From the NCBI GenBank assembly GCA_020403245.1, contig JADBYA010000012.1:124001-188000 (forward strand): DNA of 64,000 nucleotides. The letters run 5' to 3'. Numbering within the stretch: the first letter of the stretch is position 1; each line of letters opens with the position of its first letter. A program made the translations under genes and the position numbers. This stretch comes from Flavobacterium sp. GTDB lineage: Bacteria > Bacteroidota > Bacteroidia > Flavobacteriales > Flavobacteriaceae. The notes below the pieces were generated by a model, which was given only the letters and a program-made list of their open reading frames with translations, did no database searches and was not told the origin of the DNA. This document shows, piece by piece, positions 24,039-33,612 of this stretch.

Positions 24039-24743
24039 TTATTTGTTTTTGTAGTCTTTAATTTCAAGAATAAATTTTTTCATTAAATATAATTCATCTT
24101 CATTTAGATAAAGAAAAACTTTATATGAAATACGCTTTTGATCATAATCGAATATTTCATAATCAATTGATTCATAACATAAAAATAAATTCCACAAAAA
24201 AGAAAACAATCTGTCTTCACCTTCAATAATTTCTTCTGTGAAAACTTTATATGTAGGATCCCATCTTTGCTTTGGAGTTTCATATTTCCAATAACTATAT
24301 ATTGATTGATTATTAATTGACTCTTTAAGCTCTTTATAATAATTTTCAAATTTTGCTCCAATTTTTAAATTTAACAATGGGATCAACATGTTTTTATCTC
24401 TGTGTGATACTTTTAAATCATTAACAACTAATTTTCCTGAAAGTAATAGCCTAATAAAGTCAGCTGACTTTCCTAAATAAATAGTTCTTAAAACATCTCT
24501 ATCCTTTAAATTTTTCAAATCAATTTCAAAAAGAATTGCTACTATAGCAGTTGCAATAATGGTAACTTCAAATTTTTTATATAGTTCTAATAGATAAGTA
24601 CCATTTTCTGCTAGAGGTAATGTATCATCTTCTGCTTTATTTCTATTAAAATATAAATAAGCTTCAGAATCAATTATCTTACTTTCAAAACTTTCTACTG
24701 ATTTTAATAAAATTCCCGTTTGAAAAAAATTAAAAATACCCAT
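24039..24743 (-). CDS. Cytosolic hypothetical protein, last gene of the TPR-CHAT operon
   Basis: 234 residues without signal peptide or membrane span. Mixed helical protein with many aromatic and acidic residues near the end (SYWKYETPKQRWDPTYKVF, LCYESIDYEIFDYDQKRIS). No domain recognised. It starts 24 bp after the CHAT gene stop, so it is probably in the same transcript. As the only non-exported product next to a CHAT protein, it could be a regulator or target, but nothing in the sequence proves this. Confidence 0.6.
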   Translation of the reverse strand: MGIFNFFQTGILLKSVESFESKIIDSEAYLYFNRNKAEDDTLPLAENGTYLLELYKKFEVTIIATAIVAILFEIDLKNLKDRDVLRTIYLGKSADFIRLLLSGKLVVNDLKVSHRDKNMLIPLLNLKIGAKFENYYKELKESINNQSIYSYWKYETPKQRWDPTYKVFTEEIIEGEDRLFSFLWNLFLCYESIDYEIFDYDQKRISYKVFLYLNEDELYLMKKFILEIKDYKNK

Positions 24744-24767
24744 AAAATTTATTTTTTATAATTATTG

Positions 24768-27584
24768 CTACTCCAACAATACAAACCCCGCCCAATAATA
24801 TGGGGAATATTTCTCTTTCATTTTAGTTTGAGCCGATTGAAAAGCTTGGTGAATGGTTTTACCCGCAAAACATTCAGCATAGAAAATTTCAAATAGTTCT
24901 GCTGTTTGTGCATCAGGAACTTTCCATAAACTCATGATGATATTTTTTACGCCTGCCATTTTAAAAGCACGCTGCAAACCAAAAACACCCTCACTGCCTT
25001 TTACTTCACCTAAGCCAGTTTCACAGGCACTCAATACTACCAACTGGCAAGCGCTTAAATCTAAATTAGAGATTTCGCTTGCTGTTAAAATCCCATCCTC
25101 TGTTGTAGTGTTTTCAGTAGGTTTACTCCAATTTTTATTGGCTCCTGCAAATACTAATCCTGAACGCATCATTGGGTCGTTTGAAGCTTTGTAAATTTTT
25201 CTCTTTTCTGTTTCTAAATTAAAAGCTGCAGGAGTTTCTTGCTCAGGGTCTGGAAAGAAAAAACCGTGAGTGGCTAGATGCAATACATAAGGAGTAGTTC
25301 TTCCATCTAATTGTTTGATGCTTTGCTCTGTTGCCTCACTTTCTTTATAAACAGTAGTAGTAAAACCATTTAGACTGCCTTTCAACTGTATCTGATTTAT
25401 CTCATTATTAGTGCCATTCAAATAATCAAAGCCTGAAATTCCAGTCTGACTTCTTAATAGTACAATATCATTAGTGGGCTCAACTATTTCAATATCAATT
25501 TCGGTTTTAGGATTACTTTTATTATAATCAATTCCTCCATAAAGGAGTAACTCAATATTACTTTTTTTGTCCAAACTGGAAATCTTATAATCTATCAATT
25601 CAGCGGGCGAACTTAAAATATGAAGATTGTATTTTTCTCCTAAAGTTTGATTTCCAGATAACGGGAGAGCAGCAAAATTAATCTGATGTCCTAACCCTGT
25701 AGGTGATAAGTAAATGGTTTTAATTCCTTCTAATTCTTTTTCAAGTGGTTTTAAAAACAAATCACTTATAGCTTTGTCAGTATATTGTTTGTTAATCTTT
25801 CCATCTTCTTTTTCATTCTCAATCCTCGTCAACAAAAAGTCTAATTTATTATACTCAAACAAAGAAATATATTTAGCATATATGTGTTTTTTACTAACAA
25901 CAAAAGCTGCATAAACAATATTATTGGTCAGTTTTTTATTGTAATAGGTAAATGAAATTAAATCAATGACAACTTCATCTTTTTTTAATTTATTTTTTAC
26001 ATTATTCCATGAAATTTCCAATGCTTTTTTATAATCAGAAAAGGAAGTTGATTCTTTAGATAATTCTTTCTCTATTTTCTCATTTTCTTTAATAAGCATA
26101 CTAAAATTAGCAGGTAGTTTATCTAATGGCAGTTCTTGTAGTTTTTTGATTTTAATTTTGTTATCTATGAATTGTTGATATTTAATTTGAAGTGATTTGT
26201 TTTCACTTTTTTGTATTGATTTTGTTATACGTTCTTGATTTCGAAGAGATAAATTCTTAATTAATAATTCATTTTCATAACAACTATTATTGATATTTGT
26301 ATAAATATTTGGAAAATTATGTAAAAACGATAATGGGTAAATCAAAGATTTCTCTTTAGAGTTTACATAACCTATTTGTTCTTTTTCAGTAAAACCATAA
26401 ATGTCGTCTACCATTCTTTTTTGGTTCGTTTTTATAAATTTTTCGAAATAAATCGAAGATTTATCATTTAAATCAATAGTTTGATAAAAATCGGCTATGT
26501 CATATAAATTAGTAATGAAGTTGGGATGAGTTTCTCCTAAAATTTCTTTTCTAATTTCTAATGATTTCAAAAATAAAGGTTCAGCAGCAGCATATTTTTT
26601 TTGTTTTAAATACAATCCCGCCAAATTTGCTTGTGAGAGTGAATAGTCGGGGTGTTTTTCTCCCAAAATTTCTTTCCTGATTTCTAATGCTTTCAGAAAT
26701 AAAGGTTCAGCATCTGAATATTTTTTTTGACCAAAATATAATGCTCCTAAATTATTCAATGAATTTATATAATCAGGGTGTTTCTCTCCTAAAATTTCTT
26801 TTCTGATTTCTAATATCTTTAGATGTAAAAGTTCCGCTTCAGAATACTTTCCCTGACTATCATACAAAGTCGCTAAATTGCTTAAAGTGGATAAATAATC
26901 TGGATGATTTTCTCCTAAAAATTCCTTTTTAATAGCTAATGATTTCAAATATATAGGTTCGGCATCCTTGTATTTACCCTGGTCTTGGTAAGAAGATGCC
27001 AAATTATTCAAAGAACTAGCATAATCTAAGTTTTTTTCACCTAAAGATTCTTTCCTAATCTCTAATGCCTCTATAATTAAAGGTTCAGCTTTTGAATACT
27101 TACCCTGTTCTTGATATAATTGAGCTAAATTATCTATAGACAATGCATAATCTGGATGATTTTTACCTAAAATTTCTTTTCTAATATCTATTACTTTAAG
27201 ATATAAAGGTTCGGCTAATGAATACTTTCCTAAATCACTATATAAAGTTGCTAGGTTGCCAACAGTTGTTACATAGTTTAGATTCTTTTCTCCTAATATT
27301 TTCTTTTTAATTACTAATACTTTTAAATATATTAGCTCAGCTTCATTATACTTTCCTTGATCTGAATACATAACTCCTAAATCATTTAATGATTCAGCAT
27401 AATCAATAGTATTTTCCCCTAAAATTTCTTTTTGAATTTGTATAGCTTTCAAAAATAAAGGTTCTGCAACATCATATTTTCCTTGATCTGCATACAAACC
27501 TGCCAAACCTTCCATTGAAGTAGCATAATCTATATTTTTTTCTCCAAATAATTCTTTTATTATTTTTAATGCCTCCAAAAACAT
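24768..27584 (-). CDS. TPR-CHAT protein, downstream fragment after an in-frame stop
   Basis: 938 residues from the first ATG after the stop at 27657-27659. Residues 1-~380 are nine or so 42-residue TPRs of kinesin-light-chain type (repeating pattern GKYxxAEPLxLKxLEIRKEI, LGExHPDY). A linker of ~250 residues follows, then a caspase-like CHAT domain: catalytic His773 in LHLATHGFF and Cys854 in VLSACETGLGE, with a normal C-terminal YYWAGFVLLE. CHAT proteins are cysteine peptidases. Translated alone this fragment has no signal peptide, so it would stay in the cytosol or not be made. See the joint entry. Confidence 0.85.
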   Translation of the reverse strand: MFLEALKIIKELFGEKNIDYATSMEGLAGLYADQGKYDVAEPLFLKAIQIQKEILGENTIDYAESLNDLGVMYSDQGKYNEAELIYLKVLVIKKKILGEKNLNYVTTVGNLATLYSDLGKYSLAEPLYLKVIDIRKEILGKNHPDYALSIDNLAQLYQEQGKYSKAEPLIIEALEIRKESLGEKNLDYASSLNNLASSYQDQGKYKDAEPIYLKSLAIKKEFLGENHPDYLSTLSNLATLYDSQGKYSEAELLHLKILEIRKEILGEKHPDYINSLNNLGALYFGQKKYSDAEPLFLKALEIRKEILGEKHPDYSLSQANLAGLYLKQKKYAAAEPLFLKSLEIRKEILGETHPNFITNLYDIADFYQTIDLNDKSSIYFEKFIKTNQKRMVDDIYGFTEKEQIGYVNSKEKSLIYPLSFLHNFPNIYTNINNSCYENELLIKNLSLRNQERITKSIQKSENKSLQIKYQQFIDNKIKIKKLQELPLDKLPANFSMLIKENEKIEKELSKESTSFSDYKKALEISWNNVKNKLKKDEVVIDLISFTYYNKKLTNNIVYAAFVVSKKHIYAKYISLFEYNKLDFLLTRIENEKEDGKINKQYTDKAISDLFLKPLEKELEGIKTIYLSPTGLGHQINFAALPLSGNQTLGEKYNLHILSSPAELIDYKISSLDKKSNIELLLYGGIDYNKSNPKTEIDIEIVEPTNDIVLLRSQTGISGFDYLNGTNNEINQIQLKGSLNGFTTTVYKESEATEQSIKQLDGRTTPYVLHLATHGFFFPDPEQETPAAFNLETEKRKIYKASNDPMMRSGLVFAGANKNWSKPTENTTTEDGILTASEISNLDLSACQLVVLSACETGLGEVKGSEGVFGLQRAFKMAGVKNIIMSLWKVPDAQTAELFEIFYAECFAGKTIHQAFQSAQTKMKEKYSPYYWAGFVLLE

Positions 27585-27656
27585 TGTTTCAGATTCTAAA
27601 AATTTGCCTTGATTATTATAAAAAAAAGCTAAATTATTTAATAATTTAGCATAATC

Positions 27657-28289
27657 TTAATTTTTTTCTCCCAAAATATTTTTGAAAATATCAAGAGCTT
27701 TCAACATTAACTTTTCTGATTCAGAATACTTTCCTTGTTTGAAATAAAAACTAGCCAAATTATTCAATGAAGTAGCATACTCTTCACTATTTTCTCCAAG
27801 TATTTCTTTTCTTAATTCTAATGATTTTAAATATAAAGGTTCAGCTTTAGAATACATGTTTTGATTATCATACAACATTCCCAAGCTATTCAATGAATTA
27901 GCATAATTTGGATGTTTTTCTCCTAAAATATTTTTATTTATTGCTAGAGCATCTAACAATAATGGTTCAGCTTTTTCATATTTATTTTGATATATATACA
28001 AAAAGGCTAAATTATTTAATGTGCCTGCAAATTCAGGATCTTTATCTCCGAGCTTTTTTTTCTTAATTTTTAAAGATTGTAAATACAATGGCTCTGCTTT
28101 ATCATAATTTCCCTCATTGAAATATAATAGGGCTAGTTTATTCAATAATTTAGCATAATCAACGCTTTGAATATCTCCAATGTTTTTATATTCAATAATT
28201 TGAGATTCTAAGATATTAGAATCATCTTGATTATTTTGTGCATTTACAAAAAATGATAAAAGGGTAAAAAAAAGAGTTATTTTATTCAT
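27657..28289 (-). CDS. TPR-CHAT protein, N-terminal fragment
   Basis: 210 residues. Signal peptide MNKITLFFTLLSFFVNAQ, then four to five 42-residue TPRs (for example YAKLLNKLALLYFNEGNYDK, AEPLYLQSLKIKKKKLGDKD). It ends in the middle of a repeat at ILGEKN-stop. It starts 15 bp after the stop of the 28305 TPR gene, so the operon runs 29192 to 24039. By itself it would be a secreted TPR protein without catalytic domain. Confidence 0.85.
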   Translation of the reverse strand: MNKITLFFTLLSFFVNAQNNQDDSNILESQIIEYKNIGDIQSVDYAKLLNKLALLYFNEGNYDKAEPLYLQSLKIKKKKLGDKDPEFAGTLNNLAFLYIYQNKYEKAEPLLLDALAINKNILGEKHPNYANSLNSLGMLYDNQNMYSKAEPLYLKSLELRKEILGENSEEYATSLNNLASFYFKQGKYSESEKLMLKALDIFKNILGEKN

Positions 28290-28304
28290 TGATATAAAAA
28301 AAGA

Positions 28305-29192
28305 TTACTTTTTACTTAAGTTTTCATATTTGATTCTATTGACATCATCATTTATTTCAGAATACACTAAAGCAAGTATAGAATATAAAGGTGTTATGTA
28401 TTTTTCGTCATTCATAGTTGAATTTTGATAGATTTCAACTGATTTTTCTCCGTATTTAATAATTCCTTTGAGTTTGTTTTGTTTATTATAATTTTCGAAA
28501 AGTAAAAAATTAATCTTAAAATATAATTCAGGATTTTTTAGATTTCCTTCTTCATAATTTTTATTGAACTCCAATAAAACATTTTCATAACCTTGAATAT
28601 CATCCATCCACTTATAAGTATAAGCATATAAAAAATCATAATTTGACATAGCCGTTTCTTTGTTATAATTTATATATTCTTGAGCATAATTTTCGGCTTT
28701 TTTATAGTTCAAATTTGTATTATAATCTATTGCAGCTAAATAATATATTGAATTTAAAAAATTTTGGTTTTTAGGTATCCTATATCTTATATTTATTAAA
28801 TAACATTTTTCATAATGCTCATATCCCTTCACATAATCTAAGTTAATATGATAGCCCGCACCTAAAAAATAATGAATTTTCATTAATTTAGTGTAATTTT
28901 GTTTCTCACTAATTTCCCAAATTGATAGTGATTCCTCAAAAAGCGCTGCATCAAATTTTCCTGAATCATATTTTACAACTCCTTTACGGTATAAATAATC
29001 AGCATAAATTGTATCTTTAATGATTGACGATTTATTTATGTCATTATCCGCCAAATCAATAAAATAAGTAGCTCTAGTGTAATCATTTTTTTTAATATTT
29101 GAAATTATAGAATCCGAATATTGTTGCCATTGTTGCGAAAACACTAAACAGGGTAAAAAAGCAAAAAATAATAATAAAACACTTTTTCTCAT
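28305..29192 (-). CDS. Secreted TPR-like protein
   Basis: 295 residues from ATG 29192; a GTG at 29198 would only add two. Signal peptide MRKSVLLLFFAFLPCLVFSQ. The mature part is built of degenerate helical hairpins with TPR-like spacing (LYRKGVVKYDSGKFDAALFE, LSIWEISEKQNY; YYLAAIDYNTNLNYKKAENY, AQEYINYNKE). First gene of the TPR-CHAT operon. Likely a periplasmic or surface partner of the CHAT protein, by position only. Confidence 0.75.
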   Translation of the reverse strand: MRKSVLLLFFAFLPCLVFSQQWQQYSDSIISNIKKNDYTRATYFIDLADNDINKSSIIKDTIYADYLYRKGVVKYDSGKFDAALFEESLSIWEISEKQNYTKLMKIHYFLGAGYHINLDYVKGYEHYEKCYLINIRYRIPKNQNFLNSIYYLAAIDYNTNLNYKKAENYAQEYINYNKETAMSNYDFLYAYTYKWMDDIQGYENVLLEFNKNYEEGNLKNPELYFKINFLLFENYNKQNKLKGIIKYGEKSVEIYQNSTMNDEKYITPLYSILALVYSEINDDVNRIKYENLSKK

Positions 29193-29411
29193 AATCACAA
29201 TTTAAATTCATTCCATAAATAGTAGTCATTATTACTATACCCCTTGATTTTCAACACACTAAATCTGTTAATTAATTCTAAAATTGCAAAAACTAAAAAT
29301 GCTTTGTAAATTTGTCTTACCTAAACGTCAAGGACGTATTGAATAGGTTGCATTCGTACAACACAATTCGTAGGTAAAGTAAATTAACTCTGTTAGTTGG
29401 GCTTTTAAAAT

Positions 29412-30497
29412 TTAATTTTCTTTTTCATTTTCCAATTCTGCTATCCACTCATTCAATTTTTGCTGCAACAATTTTTTTTCTGGTAGGTATAAGCTGTATT
29501 CAGAAGCATATATGTTTGCGTCCTGGGGTAATGTTAGTTCAACTAAATTGTTATTTTTCTTTTTACAAAGCAATATTCCAATAGTAGGTTTCTCAAAAAG
29601 CTGTTTTTCAAAACGGTCGTAATAGTTCACATACATTTGCATTTGCCCCAAGTCCTGATGGGTTAATTTCTCTATTTTTAAATCAATCAGAACATAACAT
29701 TGTAACAATCGGTTATAGAAAACCAAGTCCACAAAATAGTGTTCGTTGTCAAATGTAAATCGCTTTTGGCGTGCTTCAAACAAAAATCCTTTACCCAATT
29801 CTAACAAAAATTCTTGCAATTTGGTGATAATACCTTGTTCTAAATCAGATTCGGAGTAAGAGGTTTTTTCTCCCAAACCTAAAAAATCTAAAGTTAAAGG
29901 ATTTTTGAGTAGATCTTGGGGTTTTTCGATGGTATGGCCTTGCTCGTTTAGTTTTAAAACATCTTCCTTATTACGGCTCAAAGCTAATCTTTCATATAAA
30001 CTCGAATGATATTGTCGGTTGAGTTGTGCCAAAGACCAGTTTTGTTCTGTCGCCTCTATTTCATAAAAACGACGTTCTTGTAGATTGTCAATCCGCATTA
30101 ATACCAAATAATGCGACCAACTTAATGTGAATGAAATAGTTTCGCTAGAGGGCTTTTGTTGTTTTACAATTATTTGTTTTTCAGTGCCTTCCAATTTCGT
30201 CAACACTGTTGACGAAATTGAGGGTTGGTACGATTTATAAAAATACCGCATCCTATCAAGATTCTCCACCGAATAACCTTTTCCGAAACGTTCTTTTAAT
30301 TTTACAGACAACTCTTTCAAAACTTTTTTACCATATTCTGCCCGAGCTTCACCTTGTTGCTCGTCTTCTACAATAGTTCTGCCTATTTCAAAATAAGTAT
30401 GCACCATGGCAAGGTTTACAGCGGTGACAACCTGTTTTCGTGCTTGCTCCAAAAGTTCAGCAACTTTCGTATAAAGTGGATTTTCTATAGTACTCAT
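29412..30497 (-). CDS. DUF1016 / YhcG-family PDDEXK nuclease
   Basis: 361 residues. The N-terminal DUF1016 domain (AVNLAMVHTYFEIGRTIVED, YGKKVLKELSVKLKERFGKG, YSVENLDRMRYFYKSY) is unmistakable. The C-terminal nuclease domain holds FLFEARQKRFTFDNEHYFVD, LVFYNR, LLQCYVLIDLKIEKLTH, with Asp in YFVDLVFYN and DxK in IDLK forming the PDDEXK core, and QMQMYVNYYD after it. The family is found in defence islands and with toxin-antitoxin loci; its substrate is not firmly known. Here it is the last gene of the sigma/anti-sigma/peptidase run, only 12 bp after the peptidase gene. This could be coincidental. Confidence 0.9.
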   Translation of the reverse strand: MSTIENPLYTKVAELLEQARKQVVTAVNLAMVHTYFEIGRTIVEDEQQGEARAEYGKKVLKELSVKLKERFGKGYSVENLDRMRYFYKSYQPSISSTVLTKLEGTEKQIIVKQQKPSSETISFTLSWSHYLVLMRIDNLQERRFYEIEATEQNWSLAQLNRQYHSSLYERLALSRNKEDVLKLNEQGHTIEKPQDLLKNPLTLDFLGLGEKTSYSESDLEQGIITKLQEFLLELGKGFLFEARQKRFTFDNEHYFVDLVFYNRLLQCYVLIDLKIEKLTHQDLGQMQMYVNYYDRFEKQLFEKPTIGILLCKKKNNNLVELTLPQDANIYASEYSLYLPEKKLLQQKLNEWIAELENEKEN

Positions 30498-30509
30498 TCT
30501 TTTTTTAAT

Positions 30510-31670
30510 CTACATTTTTAACTCTCTCCAAATTTCATCTGCCTTTTTTTTACTATCTGAATGATAATAGGCAATTGCCAAAATCCGTTGTGCATCATTA
30601 GTTTTCTGTTTTTCCAATAGCAATTCTTTTATTTTCCCAATGGCACCTTCTGGGTTACCTAACAACTCATAAACACAAGCCAAATTAATATACCCTTTCG
30701 TAAATTTCGGGTCTAATCGTATTGCTTCTTGAAAGTCTTTTTGGGCACTTAATAACAATTCGGTCATTTGCTGTGCTCTGTCATTATTACTCCTAGTGGT
30801 TTCTTGTGCAAGCCTACTTTTATTTTCAATTTCCAAAGGATATAAAAAACGATCTGGATATTCGTATTCCTCTCTTGTTTTTACTTTCAAGAGTAACGCC
30901 TTTCTCGCTTTCGCAACTCCAATATTGTTCAAATTCTCTCTAAAAGGAATTTTCCCATTGGCACTTTCAAAACACTTTATTGCCACATCATATTGCTTGT
31001 TTTCTAAAGCGACCAAACCATTTTTAAAATCATTATATAATTCACTTGCCTTTTTATCTGCACTTTGCGCTAGATCTATTCGTTCTTGTAATGATGGATA
31101 ATTTTCTTGTATATTTTCTAAATTATAAACCTTGTAAATTTTAGTTATCAATTTTTCTTGTAAACCGTGTGGCTCAAAACCTGCAGCAGCGGCAAAAAAG
31201 AAACCTTTGATGTCGGCTTCAGTTTCTTTATCTTTTCTAGCATTTGATGAAGCAGACCCAATAGTTTTTTTTAAATTAGGCTTTACTGTATTTAAATCGG
31301 CAAAACCATAATCTCTACAAAAGGTGTGGTCATTAAAATGATGGGTAAGCTCGTGACTCAATACTATGGCTAAGGCATTTAAACTGTCCTTACCAAAAGT
31401 TTGACATATTTTGTAAAATGCTTCATCAATTTGAATTGTAGGTTGACCTTCTGAAATATATTTAGCGGGAGGTATTGGCGCTTTTTCTTTTTTTACGATT
31501 TTAAATTTTGGTTCCGTTTTAGCACTTCCATAAACCGAAATAAGTCGGTCAAATACAAATTGTACTTGGTTGTGGATATTAGTTTTATTTTGCCCAAAAG
31601 TTAAGCCAGTATAGCTGCACATAAGTACAGCTATTATATACATTTTAAAGTAGGGTCTTTTATTTTCCAT
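30510..31670 (-). CDS. Secreted M48-like metallopeptidase with C-terminal TPRs
   Basis: 386 residues. An N-terminal signal or anchor (MYIIAVLMCSYTGLTFGQ, residues 10-27) is followed by a peptidase domain with zinc motif ALAIVLSHELTHHFNDHTFC (HELTH) and a downstream DKETEADIKGFFFAAAAGF segment that supplies the third ligand Glu, as in M48 enzymes. Residues ~210-386 hold TPR-like helices (LVALENKQYDVAIKCFESAN, KDFQEAIRLDPKFTKGYINL). The gene overlaps the anti-sigma-like gene by 11 bp. A role in envelope quality control or sigma-factor signalling is suggested by the operon. Confidence 0.85.
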   Translation of the reverse strand: MENKRPYFKMYIIAVLMCSYTGLTFGQNKTNIHNQVQFVFDRLISVYGSAKTEPKFKIVKKEKAPIPPAKYISEGQPTIQIDEAFYKICQTFGKDSLNALAIVLSHELTHHFNDHTFCRDYGFADLNTVKPNLKKTIGSASSNARKDKETEADIKGFFFAAAAGFEPHGLQEKLITKIYKVYNLENIQENYPSLQERIDLAQSADKKASELYNDFKNGLVALENKQYDVAIKCFESANGKIPFRENLNNIGVAKARKALLLKVKTREEYEYPDRFLYPLEIENKSRLAQETTRSNNDRAQQMTELLLSAQKDFQEAIRLDPKFTKGYINLACVYELLGNPEGAIGKIKELLLEKQKTNDAQRILAIAYYHSDSKKKADEIWRELKM

Positions 31671-32865
31671 TTTCAGATAGAATATTATCTAAATTATTGA
31701 TTAAATTAGTATCGCTAATTTTTTTATAAAGTTGAGGTGCAGTAGCAATAGTCAACTTGAAGTAATCGGCATCTTTTTTTAGATAATATGTTTCTTCATA
31801 AAGCACAATAGTATTTTCTTTAGCAGTGTTCGAAACATACAACACTAATGCTTTACCATCAAAAACATATTGTTTTTCTCTTTCTTTCAATAATGCTAAT
31901 TCCTTTTCGAGCGAGTTCTTTTTAGTTTCTAATTCTTTTACTTTGGAATTAACACCCACTTTATTTTCAGAAAATTCCTTTTCAAGCAGCTGTCGATACT
32001 TTTCAATAGCAGTAACAATCGATAGCATTCTAGCCTTTTGATTGTTTTCTGTAATCTCAATAGTGTTGGAAGCAACTCCCATACCACTTTCAATAACAGT
32101 AGCATTATTGGTAACCGTAGCTACCTCAGCTAAAGCTTCCGAAGGAATTTGAGTAGTTATAGTGTCATTTTTAACCGGAGCAGTTACCACATTGGTATCA
32201 CCAGGTTGAACTAAATTGTTGTCAGTATTGAATTTAAAATACATAATTCCAGCTGTCAAAACAATACATGCAGCAGCGGCATATTTTATCCAAGATAATG
32301 AGATAACTTTAGGTTCTTTTTTAGCAGAAACAGAATAAACAGGAGCTTCTTCCGAGGTAACTAATTCCTTATCCCAAGCATTCATTTTTTCTTTGAGAGC
32401 TTCACGTTCTTTTTTGGTAATAGCTATGGCAATAGCATCATCAGAAAGCTGAAAACTTAGTTTGTCAAAAGCATTAGGAAGTTCCGTTTTAATGCGTTTA
32501 CGTTCCACTTTTGTAATGGCATTTTGTAAATCAGTAAAGAAGTGCACCTCTTTTTCAAAAGTGCTGTTTTTGGAGGTAATCAAATAATCAATAGCTTCAG
32601 AACTAATTCCTAAAACATGGTTTTCAGCCAACTCTTTTATAAAAAAAATGTAAACAGTATCTAATTTAGAAATGATTTTATCGGCATCTTTCAATTCCAA
32701 ACTATAAATAGCAGCATATACTGGTTTAGCATCCTTTTCAAAATCAAGAAAGGCAGTAGAAAAGGTTTCCCAAAAAGCTATATTCGTTTGGTTGATATCA
32801 AAACTGGCATCTTTCTCCAATTTTGGAAACAACAAACTTTGTACTATGTCGATAGCTAATTTCAT
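31660..32865 (-). CDS. Single-span membrane protein, putative anti-sigma factor
   Basis: 401 residues. The first ~190 residues are cytoplasmic and helical (LAIDIVQSLLFPKLEKDASF, KKEREALKEKMNAWDKELVT). One membrane segment (YAAAACIVLTAGIMYFKF, about 195-213) follows. The outer part has a long coiled coil (NSKVKELETKKNSLEKELAL, LKEREKQY) and a small C-terminal beta domain. It starts 2 bp after the sigma-factor gene and has the topology of an anti-sigma factor, but lacks a clear zinc-binding or FecR motif. Function inferred from position and topology. Confidence 0.6.
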   Translation of the reverse strand: MKLAIDIVQSLLFPKLEKDASFDINQTNIAFWETFSTAFLDFEKDAKPVYAAIYSLELKDADKIISKLDTVYIFFIKELAENHVLGISSEAIDYLITSKNSTFEKEVHFFTDLQNAITKVERKRIKTELPNAFDKLSFQLSDDAIAIAITKKEREALKEKMNAWDKELVTSEEAPVYSVSAKKEPKVISLSWIKYAAAACIVLTAGIMYFKFNTDNNLVQPGDTNVVTAPVKNDTITTQIPSEALAEVATVTNNATVIESGMGVASNTIEITENNQKARMLSIVTAIEKYRQLLEKEFSENKVGVNSKVKELETKKNSLEKELALLKEREKQYVFDGKALVLYVSNTAKENTIVLYEETYYLKKDADYFKLTIATAPQLYKKISDTNLINNLDNILSENGK

Positions 32866-32867
32866 TT

Positions 32868-33488
32868 TTATTGATTCAATTCGTTAAACGCCATTTTTTC
32901 TAATCGCTTTTGGCATTTTGCCTTTTGATTTTTAGTAGTATCTGAATTGGTATATCCAAATTCAGTAGTCAATTCATTCATTGATTTTTTGTGATACCAA
33001 AACAAAGTAAGCAATTCATAACAATGACCTCCAGCAGCTTTCATCTTTTCTAAAGCAGTTTCTATTGCCAAAAATCGTGGTTCGTTGGAGTGATCTACAG
33101 CATCCAAACTATCCGTTATAGAAGAATGATAACCATTAGGGTTTTCATCATCGTCATCATCGGAATTATCTTGATAATCAGTGGTCAATTTACTTTTTTC
33201 AAGAGTATTCAATAATTGAAAACGACAAACAGAATTCAAATAGGTTTGAAAACTGGCAGTAAGAACAAAATCACCTTTTACTATTTTTTCATAAAGTATG
33301 ATATTGGCGTCTTGAAAAACATCTTCCAGTTCATAATCACTAATTTTCCCACTAGTCATTTTTCTCATAAACCCCAAACAATTAGCTTTACATCGTTTAT
33401 ATACTATTCCTAAATAATCGGAATTCTCTTTTATTTTAACTAATAACTCCTGGTCAGTAAGATTTGAAAAATTGTTTTTGTCTGCCAT
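32868..33488 (-). CDS. ECF-type RNA polymerase sigma factor
   Basis: 206 residues. Region 2: LVKIKENSDYLGIVYKRCKA, FMRKMTSGKISDYELEDVFQ, DANIILYEKIVKGDF, FQTYLNSVCRFQLLN, with the ELEDVFQDA of sigma region 2.2. Region 4: YELLTLFWYHKKSMNELTTE, FGYTNSDTTKNQKAKCQKRL, an HTH with a normal recognition helix. A linker rich in Asp (DNSDDDDDENPNG) lies between. Heads an operon with a membrane protein, an M48 peptidase and a DUF1016 protein. Best local candidate to recognise the GGGTTACC-N15-TATWAA promoters, two of which lie just upstream at 34.07 and 34.70 kb. Confidence 0.88.
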   Translation of the reverse strand: MADKNNFSNLTDQELLVKIKENSDYLGIVYKRCKANCLGFMRKMTSGKISDYELEDVFQDANIILYEKIVKGDFVLTASFQTYLNSVCRFQLLNTLEKSKLTTDYQDNSDDDDDENPNGYHSSITDSLDAVDHSNEPRFLAIETALEKMKAAGGHCYELLTLFWYHKKSMNELTTEFGYTNSDTTKNQKAKCQKRLEKMAFNELNQ

Positions 33489-33566
33489 GGTAACCTCTAT
33501 ATTTGTATATAAAATCTTAAAGGCAGCAATTTAAGATTTTTTTGTCATTTTAAAAATGTTATAACA

Positions 33567-33598
33567 AATCAATCTCTTTAGCAATAAAGAGATTGATT
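33567..33598 (-). terminator. Candidate terminator after the 33613 gene
   Basis: 13-bp stem AATCAATCTCTTT / AAAGAGATTGATT with a six-base loop, 15 bp below the stop at 33613. T-run weak on either strand. Confidence 0.6.
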
Positions 33599-33612
33599 CA
33601 TTTTACATTGAA

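Larger units (their letters stand above)
24768..28289 (-). pseudogene. Whole TPR-CHAT gene interrupted by one nonsense codon
   Basis: Between the two pieces the frame is unbroken: ...NILGEKN-stop-DYAKLLNNLAFFYNNQGKF, continuing to the ATG at 27584. The other repeats read GEKNLDYA or GEKNIDYA, so the stop (TAA at 27659-27657) stands where a Leu or Ile codon (TTA/ATA) is expected, and one base change explains it. The total is 1174 codons, divisible by three, with signal peptide, TPRs and intact CHAT residues otherwise. Either a recent inactivating mutation, a phase-variable or readthrough state, or a sequencing error. Confidence 0.85.

Noticed and set aside
33489..33495. Sixth GGTTACC element at the sigma-factor start codon
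   Set aside because: It directly abuts the ATG and would start transcription inside the gene; the third G and the TATWAA box are absent.
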